Source of the DNA: Muribaculaceae bacterium | GTDB taxonomy: Bacteria; Bacteroidota; Bacteroidia; Bacteroidales; Muribaculaceae | Reading direction: 5' to 3' | NCBI GenBank assembly: GCA_017621225.1 | Contig: JAGATN010000009.1 | Location: forward strand, 51,897-115,896 | Length of the DNA: 64,000 nt | Shown: positions 18,262-27,043 of the stretch, piece by piece | How positions within the stretch are numbered: position 1 is the first letter of the stretch | Layout of the letters: every line of letters begins with the position of its first letter | The notes under the pieces: model-generated | Databases searched by the model: none | Seen by the model: only the letters and a program-made list of their open reading frames with translations | Told to the model about the DNA's origin: nothing | Made by a program: the position numbers and the translations under genes

Positions 18262-19683
18262 ATGGAAGAAGCATTTAAATACATAATAGGGCTTGGCGCA
18301 GCCGTAATGATGCCGATAATCTTCACCATATTGGGGTTGTGCATAGGCATAAAATTCGGCGATGCGTTGAAGTCGGGGCTCCGCGTGGGCGTAGGTTTCG
18401 TGGGGTTGTCGGTGATTACGGCGTTGCTTACGTCGAGTCTTGGCCCGGCTCTCGATACGGTGGTGAATCTGTATGATTTGCAGCTGCACGTGTTCGACAT
18501 GGGTTGGCCGGCCGCCGCTGCCGTGGCATACAATACGGCCGTTGGCGCTCTTATAATACCGGTGTGTCTGTGCGTCAATCTGGTGATGCTGTTTACGAAG
18601 GCTACGCGAACCGTCAACATCGACCTATGGAATTACTGGCATTTCGCATTCATAGGTGGCGTCATATATTTTGCGTCCGACTCGCTTGCGTGGGGATTTT
18701 TCGGCGCAATAATATGTTACGTGCTGACCTTGATACTTGCCGATATGACGGCTAAGAAATTTCAGGATTTTTACGATAATATGGACGGAATATCCATACC
18801 GCAACCGTTTTGTGCCGGATTTGCGCCCTTCGCATACATCATAAACCGTGGTTTGGACTGCATTCCCGGAATGAAGCGTCTGAACATCGATGCCGAGGGC
18901 ATGAAGAATCGTTTCGGCATACTTGGCGAACCGTTGTTTCTTGGCGTGATAGTGGGCGTGGGCATCGGATGCCTTACCTGCAGCACGTGGAGTGAAATGG
19001 TCGACAACATACCCTCCATTCTTGGCCTCGGCATAAAAATGGGAGCCGTTATGGAGCTGATACCGCGAGTTACGGTGCTGTTCATCGAAGGCTTGAAGCC
19101 CATCAGCGATGCCACCCGTTCGCTCATAGCCCGTAAGTTCAAGGGGGCCGAAGGTCTCAACATAGGTATGAGCCCGGCTCTCGTCATAGGGCATCCCACC
19201 ACGCTCGTGGTTTCGTTATTGCTCATTCCGGTGACGTTGCTGCTGGCAGTGTTGCTCCCGGGCAATCAGTTCCTGCCGCTTGCGTCGCTTGCCGGCATGT
19301 TCTACGTGTTTCCCCTTGTGCTTCCGTTTACCAATGGAAACGTGGTAAAGACATTCGTGGTAGGTTTGATAATGATGACCTTGGGCTTGTATCTCGTTAC
19401 CGACCTCGCTCCCTGGTTCACGCTTGCCGCCAAAGATGTTTATGCCGCCACGGGCGACAGCGCGGTAGCGATACCCGAAGGATTCGAGGGCGGAAGCCTT
19501 GACTTTGCGTCGAGTCCGCTTGCCTGGATCATATTCAAATGCACCCATGCCTTCAAATGGATAGGTGCGGGCGTGCTCGTGCTGCTCACCATGGGTCTCG
19601 TATGGTGGAACCGCGTTCTCATAATCCGTAATCAGAAGGATATGGCGCGCGACGGGTCGACTCGCCTCGAGGATATGGAATAA
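18262..19683 (+). CDS. Orphan galactitol-type PTS EIIC membrane protein
   Basis: A 473-residue integral membrane protein with about 10-11 hydrophobic helices. It resembles the GatC/galactitol-family EIIC permeases of the phosphotransferase system: MPIIFTILGLCIGIKFGDALKSGLRVGVGFVGL at the N-terminus (residues 16-48 in part), RFGILGEPLFLGVIVGVG in the middle, and NGNVVKTFVVG near the end. No EIIA, EIIB, HPr or EI gene lies anywhere in the window, and Bacteroidales generally lack sugar PTS. In this operon it most likely imports a uronate or its keto isomer without phosphorylation, since a dedicated kinase (KdgK) follows downstream. The transported sugar and energetics are inference. Confidence 0.8.
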   Translation: MEEAFKYIIGLGAAVMMPIIFTILGLCIGIKFGDALKSGLRVGVGFVGLSVITALLTSSLGPALDTVVNLYDLQLHVFDMGWPAAAAVAYNTAVGALIIPVCLCVNLVMLFTKATRTVNIDLWNYWHFAFIGGVIYFASDSLAWGFFGAIICYVLTLILADMTAKKFQDFYDNMDGISIPQPFCAGFAPFAYIINRGLDCIPGMKRLNIDAEGMKNRFGILGEPLFLGVIVGVGIGCLTCSTWSEMVDNIPSILGLGIKMGAVMELIPRVTVLFIEGLKPISDATRSLIARKFKGAEGLNIGMSPALVIGHPTTLVVSLLLIPVTLLLAVLLPGNQFLPLASLAGMFYVFPLVLPFTNGNVVKTFVVGLIMMTLGLYLVTDLAPWFTLAAKDVYAATGDSAVAIPEGFEGGSLDFASSPLAWIIFKCTHAFKWIGAGVLVLLTMGLVWWNRVLIIRNQKDMARDGSTRLEDME

Positions 19684-19698
19684 TGAAAAAAACATTGT

Positions 19699-19734
19699 GA
19701 TTTAAAGCATAATAAAGATTTAAAGCATAATAAA
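19699..19734 (+). repeat. Perfect 18-bp tandem duplication
   Basis: GATTTAAAGCATAATAAA occurs twice head to tail (19699-19716, 19717-19734) in the 59-bp gap between the EIIC and kdgK genes, ending 8 bp before the kdgK start. It lies where the ribosome-binding region would be, so copy number could alter kdgK translation. Confidence 0.95.
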
Positions 19735-19742
19735 CTTGTATA

Positions 19743-20765
19743 ATGAGTAAGATAGTTACATTCGGCGAAATAATGCTCAGGCTTTCGCCCGAAGGTTGCA
19801 GCCGATTCGTTCAGGTCGATTCGTTCGATGCCATATGGGGCGGCGGCGAGGCTAATGTGGCGGTAAGTTGTGCCAACTATGGCCATGACGCATGTTTCGT
19901 AACAAAGCTCCCGACGCATGAAATAGGACAGGCGGCGCTTAATGCGCTTCGTAGATATGGAGTTGACACTACCCACATAGCCCGAGGCGGAAACAGAGTT
20001 GGCATATATTATTGCGAGACGGGTGCTTCGATGCGGCCGTCGAAGGTCATTTATGACCGTGCCGGTTCGTCAATAGCCGAGGCCGATGCTTCCGATTTTG
20101 ACTTCGATGCCATAATGGAGGGCGCTACTTGGTTTCATTGGAGCGGGATAACTCCGGCTATCAGTGACAAGGCGGCCGAACTCACGCGTTTGGCCTGTGA
20201 AGCCGCCAAACGCCACGGCGTGACGGTGTCGGTCGATCTCAATTTCCGCAAAAAGTTGTGGACAAAAGAGAAAGCGCAGTCGGTGATGCGTCCGCTCATG
20301 CAATATGTCGATGTATGCATAGGCAATGAGGAAGATGCCGAATTGTGCCTCGGATTCAAGCCTGATGCCGACGTGGAAGGGGGCGTGACCGATGCCGAAG
20401 GCTACAAGTCGATATTCGCTCAAATGGCCGATACGTTTGGATTTAAATATGTAGTGTCGACGTTGCGCGAATCGTATTCGGCTACGCACAACGGCTGGAA
20501 AGCTATGATTTACGATGGTAAGAACTTCTACGAGTCAAAACGTTACGACATAAATCCGATAATCGACCGCGTAGGTGGCGGCGATGCTTTCTCGGGAGGC
20601 ATAATCCATGGATTGCTGACGAAGCCCAATCAGGCCGAAGCGCTTGAATTTGCCGTGGCAGCCTCGGCGTTAAAGCACACCATACCCGGCGATTTCAACA
20701 TGGTGAGCGCCGACGAGGTGGAAGCGTTGGCCAAAGGCAATGCCAACGGACGAGTTCAACGTTGA
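19743..20765 (+). CDS. kdgK: 2-keto-3-deoxygluconate kinase
   Basis: Cytoplasmic PfkB-family sugar kinase of 340 residues that phosphorylates 2-keto-3-deoxygluconate to KDPG. The N-terminal TFGEIMLRLSPEG and FDAIWGGGEANVAVS match KdgK-like kinases, and the second PfkB signature DRVGGGDAFSGG puts the catalytic base at Asp281. It is placed between the permease and the KDPG aldolase, as expected for sequential steps. An 18-bp tandem repeat precedes it. Confidence 0.93.
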   Translation: MSKIVTFGEIMLRLSPEGCSRFVQVDSFDAIWGGGEANVAVSCANYGHDACFVTKLPTHEIGQAALNALRRYGVDTTHIARGGNRVGIYYCETGASMRPSKVIYDRAGSSIAEADASDFDFDAIMEGATWFHWSGITPAISDKAAELTRLACEAAKRHGVTVSVDLNFRKKLWTKEKAQSVMRPLMQYVDVCIGNEEDAELCLGFKPDADVEGGVTDAEGYKSIFAQMADTFGFKYVVSTLRESYSATHNGWKAMIYDGKNFYESKRYDINPIIDRVGGGDAFSGGIIHGLLTKPNQAEALEFAVAASALKHTIPGDFNMVSADEVEALAKGNANGRVQR

Positions 20766-20792
20766 ATAAAAATTAAAACAACAGAAGAATCA

Positions 20793-21461
20793 ATGGCTCG
20801 ATTTGATAAATTGGCGGTAATGAATAAAGCCGCGAGTGCGCCGATGGTGCCGGTGTTTTACCATAGTGATGCCGATACGGCCTGGAATGTGGTGAAAGCT
20901 TGCTACGACGGCGGCGTAAGATTGTTTGAGTTCACTAATCGTGGCGATTTTGCCCATGAAGTGTTTGCCCAATTGGTTAAGTTTGCGGCCAAGGAGTGCC
21001 CCGACATGGCCATAGGCGTGGGGTCGGTGGTAGAGCCTGCTACGGCTGCTCTTTACATTCAGATGGGTGCTTGCTTCGTGGTGGGGCCGCTGTTTAATGC
21101 CGAGGTGGCCAAGCTGTGCAATCGTCGAGGCGTTCCGTACATACCGGGATGCGGATCGGTGTCGGAGGTAGGTATGGCTCAGGAAGCGGGATGCGACATC
21201 TGCAAAGTGTTTCCGGGCGACGTACTCGGACCGAAATTCGTCAAAGGATTGCTGGCTCCTATGCCGTGGTCGAAGATTATGGTAACGGGAGGCGTTGAGC
21301 CTACGGCCGAAAATCTGTCGGGATGGTTCGGTGCCGGAGCATTCTGCGTGGGCATGGGCTCGAAGCTGTTTCCGAAAGACCGCGTGGCCGACGGCGACTG
21401 GGCGTACGTGACCGGCAAATGCCGCGAATCGCTTGACTGCATATTGAAAATTAAAAAATAA
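20793..21461 (+). CDS. eda: KDPG / 4-hydroxy-2-oxoglutarate aldolase
   Basis: Class I aldolase of 222 residues that cleaves 2-keto-3-deoxy-6-phosphogluconate to pyruvate and glyceraldehyde 3-phosphate. The Schiff-base lysine is Lys138 in DICKVFPGD, with Glu46 in RLFEFTNRG. IAIGVGSV-like AIGVGSVVEP and YIPGCGSVSE motifs are present. It follows kdgK by 27 bp and is followed by kduI after 12 bp, finishing the route to central metabolism. Confidence 0.94.
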   Translation: MARFDKLAVMNKAASAPMVPVFYHSDADTAWNVVKACYDGGVRLFEFTNRGDFAHEVFAQLVKFAAKECPDMAIGVGSVVEPATAALYIQMGACFVVGPLFNAEVAKLCNRRGVPYIPGCGSVSEVGMAQEAGCDICKVFPGDVLGPKFVKGLLAPMPWSKIMVTGGVEPTAENLSGWFGAGAFCVGMGSKLFPKDRVADGDWAYVTGKCRESLDCILKIKK

Positions 21462-21473
21462 AAATAGAGATAT

Positions 21474-22397
21474 ATGAAAAAAACATTGTTATCATTGTGT
21501 ACGGTTGTGCTCGCAGGGCTTGGAGTTACGGCTCAGACCAACTATTCCATCCTTCGTGCCTGCCACCCCGACGACTTCAAGAAGTACGACACTTCACAGC
21601 TTCGTTCGCATTTCATGATGCCCGAAGTAATGAAAGCCGACGAATTCAACTTCACCTATTCGATGTACGATCGCTTGATATTCGGCGGCGTGGTTCCGGT
21701 AAATAAGGTCATGACCCTTGAAACCATCGACCCGTTGAAAGCCGAATATTTCTTGGAACGTCGTGAGCTGGGCGTCATCAACACCGGCGGCGACGGTATT
21801 GTGAGCGTTGACGGCAAGGATTATGAATTGCATTTCTCGGATGCAATATATGTAGGTCGTGGCAACAAGGTGGTTACGTTTCGTAGCAAGGATGCCTCGA
21901 ATCCGGCAAAATTTTACATCAACTCAGCTCCCGCCCACAAGGCTTATAAAACGCAGCTCGTATCGATAGACGGCCGCAAGGGTACGTTGAAGGCCAACTC
22001 GTTCCCCGCAGGCGCCATGACCGAGAGCAACGACCGCGTAGTCAATCAGCTCATTGTGGCTAATGTTCTGTCGGAGGGCCCCTGTCAGCTTCAGATGGGG
22101 CTTACGGAGTTGAAGCCGGGAAGCGTGTGGAACACCATGCCGGCTCATACGCACGACCGCCGCGTGGAGGCTTACTATTATTTCAACGTTCCCGAAGGTA
22201 ATGCCATATGCCACCTGATGGGGCAGCCGCAGGAAACGCGCCTGATATGGCTGCACAACGAGCAGGCCGTGATGTCGCCCGAATGGTCGATTCACGCGGC
22301 AGCAGGCACGAGCAACTACATGTTCATATGGGGTATGGCCGGCGAAAATCTCGACTATGGCGATATGGACAAGGTGACGTATCAGGAAATGCGTTAA
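21474..22397 (+). CDS. kduI: KduI isomerase with an N-terminal signal peptide
   Basis: 4-deoxy-L-threo-5-hexosulose-uronate ketol-isomerase, 307 residues. The zinc-binding cluster of the family is intact: [15 protein letters not shown] gives His225, His227 and Glu232. The family normally starts near [19 protein letters not shown]; here it is preceded by [20 protein letters not shown], a typical Sec signal peptide with a VTA cleavage motif at residues 18-20. No later in-frame ATG could give a complete cytoplasmic protein (the next Met is in the conserved core), so export looks genuine. It is the last gene of the uronate operon. The stop is 8 bp from the convergent PBP1A stop. Confidence 0.9.
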   Translation: MKKTLLSLCTVVLAGLGVTAQTNYSILRACHPDDFKKYDTSQLRSHFMMPEVMKADEFNFTYSMYDRLIFGGVVPVNKVMTLETIDPLKAEYFLERRELGVINTGGDGIVSVDGKDYELHFSDAIYVGRGNKVVTFRSKDASNPAKFYINSAPAHKAYKTQLVSIDGRKGTLKANSFPAGAMTESNDRVVNQLIVANVLSEGPCQLQMGLTELKPGSVWNTMPAHTHDRRVEAYYYFNVPEGNAICHLMGQPQETRLIWLHNEQAVMSPEWSIHAAAGTSNYMFIWGMAGENLDYGDMDKVTYQEMR

Positions 22398-22405
22398 GGA
22401 ATCCG

Positions 22406-24781
22406 TTAATCAAACACTCCTTCGATCGAGGCCTCTTCCGAAACATTTTCGGAGGAGGCTTCGTCGTTATAGAACTCTTTTTCGCACAGATTTATGTTTT
22501 CCGGGAAACTGAATCTGGCGCTTTGCGAGTAGGGCAGTGATTTGTCGGCATACACCTTGCTCATGAAGCGTCCGTATATCGGGAGCGCCATCGACGCGCC
22601 CTGTCCGTAAGCCATGCCGTTGAAGTGGATGTATCGTTCTTCGCCGCCAACCCAAGTGCCGGCCACGAGCTGCGGAGTGAAGCCCATGAACCATCCGTCG
22701 GAGTTTGAGTTGGTGGTTCCGGTTTTGCCGCCCGTCTGTGCCGTTATGTTGAACGGTGCCCTGCGCAATCGGTTGCCGGTGCCGCCGTCCACCACGTTAA
22801 GCAGCATGGATAGTATCTTATAGTATGCCGTTTCGCTTATCACTTCGGTGTGGCGCGGGCTGAATTCTGAAATTATGTTGCCGTTTGCATCGGCAATGGC
22901 GGTGACGAACAGCGGGTCGACGCGCATACCGTTATTGGCAAATGCGCTATACGCCGTGACCATCTCCTTTACCGAAACGTCGGCCGGGCCGAGACATAGC
23001 GACATTACCGGGTCGAGGTGCGCCGTTATGCCGAAATTGTGCATCGTGCGCACTAACGACGAGGGGGAGAGCTGGCTGATGAGGCGTGCCGAAATCCAGT
23101 TGTTTGAATTCGTGAGTGCCCACCGCAGGTCGACCATTTCGCCTACTCTTGCGCTTCCTGAGTTGCGCGGAGCCCATTCGCGTCCGTTTTCGTCGTATAG
23201 CACCGGCTGGGCGTTGAGGAATTCGTCGCACGGAGTGTATCCTTCCTCCATGGCATATGTGTAGAGAAACGGTTTGACGGTCGATCCTATCTGTCGGCGG
23301 CCGGTAGACACCATGTCATATTGGAAATGGCTGAAGTCGGGGCCACCCACGTAAGCTTTCACATGTCCGTTTATCGGGTCCATGGCCATGAATCCGGCTC
23401 TCAGGAAATGCTTGTTGTATAGCACCGAATCGAGAGGGGTCATCACCGTATCTATTTCGCCTTTATATGAAAACACCTTCATTTCGCGGGGGGTGTTGAA
23501 CTCTTTCACTATCTCCGCATCCGATATGCCGGCCTTTTTCATCGTGCGGTAGCGGTCGGTTTGGGTCATGGCATTGTTTATGAGCTTCTTGACCTGCGAT
23601 TCGGATATTTCGGTGCGGTTGGTGGTGTAAGGTGCGTATTTCGTGCCTCGCTTTTCTCTGAAAAATTGAGGTTGCAGCGTCGATTTCATGTGCCCCGTAA
23701 CGGCTTCCTCGGCGTAGCGCTGCATTCGGGAGTCGATGGTGGTGTATATCTTAAGGCCGTCGGTGTATATGTCGTACTTCGAACCGTCGGGTTTGGGATT
23801 TTTCTCTACCCAGCCATACAGAGGGTTGTTTTCCCACGCAATCGAATCGTCGACGTATTTCTGTTTTTCCCACGCCTGATAGTCGCCCCTCGAAGGCTTT
23901 TTGGCTCTGAGCATGCGGCGTATTTCTTCGCGGAAATACGGAGCGAGGCCATCTTTATGGTCTATTCGGTGAAAGTTCAGCTTCAGGGGTATCTGCTTCA
24001 GCGAGTCGAGCTGCTGCTCGGTGATCATGTCTGATTTATACATTTGTTCAAGCACGATGTTGCGGCGCTGTTGGGTGCGTTCGGGTTGTCGCAACGGGTT
24101 GTAGACCGAAGGATTCTTCACCATGCCCACGAGCATGGCGGCTTCCTCGATGGTGAGTTCGTTGGGCTTTTTGCCGAAGTAAACGTATGCAGCCGACTTG
24201 ATGCCCACGGCATTGTATAGAAAGTCGAACTGGTTGAGATACATTTTTATTATCTCGTCTTTCGAATAAAATCGCTCGAGCTTAACGGCTATCATCCATT
24301 CGATGGGCTTCTGTGATATGCGGTCGAGCAATCCGTCTGATTCGGGCGAATAGAGCTGCTTGGCAAGCTGCTGGGTGATGGTGGAGCCACCGCCGGCATT
24401 CTTTTGCCGCAGTATGATGGTCTTTAGCGCCACTCTCATGAGCGCGCGCACGTCGATGCCCGAATGGCTTTCGAATCGAGAGTCCTCGGTGGCTATGAGC
24501 GCGTTTATCACGTTTTCGGATATTTCGTCGAAGTCGGCATACACGCGGTTGCCGGTTTTGCGGAAATAACGTCCGAGTTCCTCGCCGTCCGACGAGTATA
24601 TTACCGATGCAAATCGGTCATGCGGATTTTTCAGATCTTCTACCGGCGGCATGTAGCCGATGAGGCCGTTGTAGGCCATGACGAAGAAAATGAAACCTCC
24701 TATTACTATGGCGGCAAAAGCCACCCAAAGCAGTGTTATTATTGTGCGTAAACGTGATGACGATGCGTTTTTTTCAGTCAT
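22406..24781 (-). CDS. mrcA: Penicillin-binding protein 1A (bifunctional transglycosylase/transpeptidase)
   Basis: Inner-membrane peptidoglycan synthase, 791 residues from the ATG at 24781 (eight upstream in-frame codons to 24808 are unlikely). One membrane helix lies at about 12-37. The GT51 domain shows ATEDSRFESHSGID (catalytic Glu99) and GGGSTITQQLAKQLYSP. The transpeptidase has SxxK in GSTVKPFLY, SxN in TNSNNW and KTG in GGKTGTTNS. The C-terminal tail is acidic and Ser/Glu-rich. It is transcribed against the uronate operon. A minus-strand -7-like box TATCTTTG lies at 24856-24863, without a good -33 partner. Confidence 0.95.
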   Translation of the reverse strand: MTEKNASSSRLRTIITLLWVAFAAIVIGGFIFFVMAYNGLIGYMPPVEDLKNPHDRFASVIYSSDGEELGRYFRKTGNRVYADFDEISENVINALIATEDSRFESHSGIDVRALMRVALKTIILRQKNAGGGSTITQQLAKQLYSPESDGLLDRISQKPIEWMIAVKLERFYSKDEIIKMYLNQFDFLYNAVGIKSAAYVYFGKKPNELTIEEAAMLVGMVKNPSVYNPLRQPERTQQRRNIVLEQMYKSDMITEQQLDSLKQIPLKLNFHRIDHKDGLAPYFREEIRRMLRAKKPSRGDYQAWEKQKYVDDSIAWENNPLYGWVEKNPKPDGSKYDIYTDGLKIYTTIDSRMQRYAEEAVTGHMKSTLQPQFFREKRGTKYAPYTTNRTEISESQVKKLINNAMTQTDRYRTMKKAGISDAEIVKEFNTPREMKVFSYKGEIDTVMTPLDSVLYNKHFLRAGFMAMDPINGHVKAYVGGPDFSHFQYDMVSTGRRQIGSTVKPFLYTYAMEEGYTPCDEFLNAQPVLYDENGREWAPRNSGSARVGEMVDLRWALTNSNNWISARLISQLSPSSLVRTMHNFGITAHLDPVMSLCLGPADVSVKEMVTAYSAFANNGMRVDPLFVTAIADANGNIISEFSPRHTEVISETAYYKILSMLLNVVDGGTGNRLRRAPFNITAQTGGKTGTTNSNSDGWFMGFTPQLVAGTWVGGEERYIHFNGMAYGQGASMALPIYGRFMSKVYADKSLPYSQSARFSFPENINLCEKEFYNDEASSENVSEEASIEGVFD

Positions 24782-24927
24782 AATGAATGTTTTTGATGAT
24801 GTGCCCACTCTGTCCGTGCGGTAGATGTGAGCCGGTCAAATGAGTTCTTAACCCACAAAGATAACTATTATGCTTCAAATAACAGTCGGGCTTTTACACT
24901 TCTATGTTATAATTAACAATTAAGTGC

Positions 24928-25428
24928 TCAAAGCAGCGTCATGGCTATCTTGGCACAAGCTTCGGCATCGGCCAGCGCGTCGTGGTGGTTGTAGAACGGT
25001 ATGCCAAGAAAATCGGCCAAGTTGGGGAGCGAGAATGACCCGCACAGTTGGCGCGGGATGGTGCGTCGCGCTTTTTCGAGCGTGCAAAGGAACGTGTAGT
25101 CGGGATAGTCCATGCCGTAAACCTTGAATGCAGCTTTTATGCATGCCTCGTCGAAGCGTTTGTTGTGGGCCACGAGGGGCAGATTGCCGATGAACGGTGC
25201 CACGTCGGCCCATACCTCCGAAAACACGCGTGCCGATTGCGTCTGTTCCTTGCCGATGCCGTGTATGTTGAGCGTGAAGTGTCGGAAATAAAAGTCGGGC
25301 TCCGGGCGTACGAGCTCATAAAAGCGGTCGGTGATGTATCCGTCAATTACTTTTACGGCTCCAATGGCACATATGCTCGACGGATGGTTGTTTGCCGTCT
25401 CCACGTCGATAGCTACGAAGTTGTCCAT
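24928..25428 (-). CDS. DnaQ-like DEDDh 3'-5' exonuclease
   Basis: A 166-residue exonuclease of the DNA polymerase III epsilon / RNase T superfamily. VAIDVETAN supplies Asp8 and Glu10, LVAHNKRFDEACI the second motif, and HHDALADAEACAKI the third with the catalytic His and Asp. There is no BRCT or other extra domain, so it may be a free-standing exonuclease in DNA or RNA maintenance. The ATG at 25428 overlaps the ispH stop by one base (TGATG), indicating coupled translation in the porQ-cmk-ispH-exonuclease unit. Confidence 0.88.
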   Translation of the reverse strand: MDNFVAIDVETANNHPSSICAIGAVKVIDGYITDRFYELVRPEPDFYFRHFTLNIHGIGKEQTQSARVFSEVWADVAPFIGNLPLVAHNKRFDEACIKAAFKVYGMDYPDYTFLCTLEKARRTIPRQLCGSFSLPNLADFLGIPFYNHHDALADAEACAKIAMTLL

Positions 25429-26303
25429 CAGCTCTTTTGTGTCAGTCGCATTATTTCGTCTCTGATATCTTCCATGATCCATCGCGGGGTGGACGTGGCT
25501 CCGCAAACGCCTATCGACTCGGCGCCCTCAAACCATTGTGCATCGATTTGCGACTTGTTCGATATCAGGTACGTTGATTGATTCACCGCCTTGCATTCGC
25601 TGAAAAGCACGCGACCGTTGCTGCTTTTTGCTCCGCTGACGAATATCACCACGCTGTGCGACGCAGCAAACGATTTTAATTTGTCGACTCGCGATGACAC
25701 CTGACGGCAAATGGTGTCGAAATGCCTGAACGTGGTGTCGGGGGCTTTGCGACGATTTATTTCGGCTATCATCGCGCGCAGTCCTTCGGGCGATTTGGTG
25801 GTTTGCGAATAGAGGTCGATGTTGGCCGAGAAATCGACGTTGTTGAGGCCGTCGACATCCTCCACCACTATGGCTTTGCCTTCGGTTTGTCCTACGAGTC
25901 CGTTTACTTCGGCGTGTCCAGACTTGCCGTATATCACTATCTGCCGGTCGTTGCCGCTGTCGACGTATGCGCTTTTGATGCGTCGCTGCAACTGGAGCAC
26001 CACTGGGCAGGTGGCATCTATTATTTCAATGTTGTTTCGCCGGGCCATATCGTAAGTCGACGGCGGCTCTCCGTGAGCCCGTAGCAACACTTTCACGCCA
26101 TGGAGCTTTGCCATGTCGTCGTGCGTGATGGTTTTCAGCCCTTTAGAGCGAAGGCGTTCCACCTCGTCGCTGTTGTGCACTATGTCGCCGAGGCAATACA
26201 ACACTCCCGACGCGGCCAACTCCTCCTCGGCCTTGCGTATGGCCGTCACTACGCCGAAGCAAAAACCCGAATCGGCATCTATTTCTACTTTGGGCGCGTT
26301 CAT
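25428..26303 (-). CDS. ispH: 4-hydroxy-3-methylbut-2-enyl diphosphate reductase
   Basis: Iron-sulfur enzyme of the MEP isoprenoid pathway that makes IPP and DMAPP. 291 residues from ATG 26303; 14 upstream codons lie within cmk and are not counted. The three cluster cysteines sit in DSGFCFGV, DATCPVVLQL and GVCGATSTP. HxxxAxxxG-type conserved features such as YGKSGHAEVNGLVGQT are also present. It starts 2 bp after cmk; the cmk-ispH order after porQ is typical of Bacteroidales. Confidence 0.96.
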   Translation of the reverse strand: MNAPKVEIDADSGFCFGVVTAIRKAEEELAASGVLYCLGDIVHNSDEVERLRSKGLKTITHDDMAKLHGVKVLLRAHGEPPSTYDMARRNNIEIIDATCPVVLQLQRRIKSAYVDSGNDRQIVIYGKSGHAEVNGLVGQTEGKAIVVEDVDGLNNVDFSANIDLYSQTTKSPEGLRAMIAEINRRKAPDTTFRHFDTICRQVSSRVDKLKSFAASHSVVIFVSGAKSSNGRVLFSECKAVNQSTYLISNKSQIDAQWFEGAESIGVCGATSTPRWIMEDIRDEIMRLTQKS

Positions 26304-26305
26304 GT

Positions 26306-27007
26306 TCAAGCTCCTGTGATTTCGTGATATCTGTCTAGCAGCCACTTGTTTTGCTCGTCGATGGTCATTGTGGAATTGTCGAGCTCAATAGCGTCGTCGG
26401 CGCGTCGCAGCGGGCTTTCGGCGCGCGTTTCGTCGATGTGGTCGCGGCTCACCACGTTTGCCAATACTTCTTCGAAGGTTATGGCATGCCCTTTGTCGGT
26501 GAGTTCGAGAAAGCGGCGTTGCGCGCGGGTTTGCGGCGACGCGGTTACGAATATCTTCATCTCGGCCGAGGGAAACACGGTGGTGCCTATGTCGCGGCCG
26601 TCCATCACTATGCCTTTTTCGAACCCGAACGACTGCTGCATGGCCACCAGTGCGTGGCGCACCTGCGCAATTGCGGCTATCGGAGACACATTGTTCGATA
26701 CGGCCATGGAACGTATTTCGGCTTCCACGTTTTCGCCGTTGAGCATGGTGTATTGCGTGTCGTTTTCTACGGCAAAGTCTATGTGAATGTCGGGTAGGGC
26801 GGCCGTAAGCTTGTCGACATCCACGCTGCCGTCGTTGCTTATCATGCCGTGGCGCATGGCATATAGCGTTACGGCTCGATACATTGCTCCCGAGTCGATG
26901 TAACGGTAGCCTATTGTCTTGGCCAGGCGTTTGGCCATGCTGCTTTTGCCCGACGATGAATATCCGTCGATGGCTATGATTATTGGTGATGATGCTTTGT
27001 TTGTCAT
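26306..27007 (-). CDS. cmk: Cytidylate kinase
   Basis: Phosphorylates CMP and dCMP to the diphosphates. 233 residues with the P-loop GYSSSGKS (15-22), the CMP-binding region [17 protein letters not shown] and the [21 protein letters not shown] motif of the CMK lid. It lies between porQ and ispH on the minus strand. The ATG at 27007 is supported by the conserved start of the kinase fold shortly after. Confidence 0.96.
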   Translation of the reverse strand: MTNKASSPIIIAIDGYSSSGKSSMAKRLAKTIGYRYIDSGAMYRAVTLYAMRHGMISNDGSVDVDKLTAALPDIHIDFAVENDTQYTMLNGENVEAEIRSMAVSNNVSPIAAIAQVRHALVAMQQSFGFEKGIVMDGRDIGTTVFPSAEMKIFVTASPQTRAQRRFLELTDKGHAITFEEVLANVVSRDHIDETRAESPLRRADDAIELDNSTMTIDEQNKWLLDRYHEITGA

Positions 27008-27043
27008 ATTTTTTATATATTTATATATATGTGTTGTTTGTAC

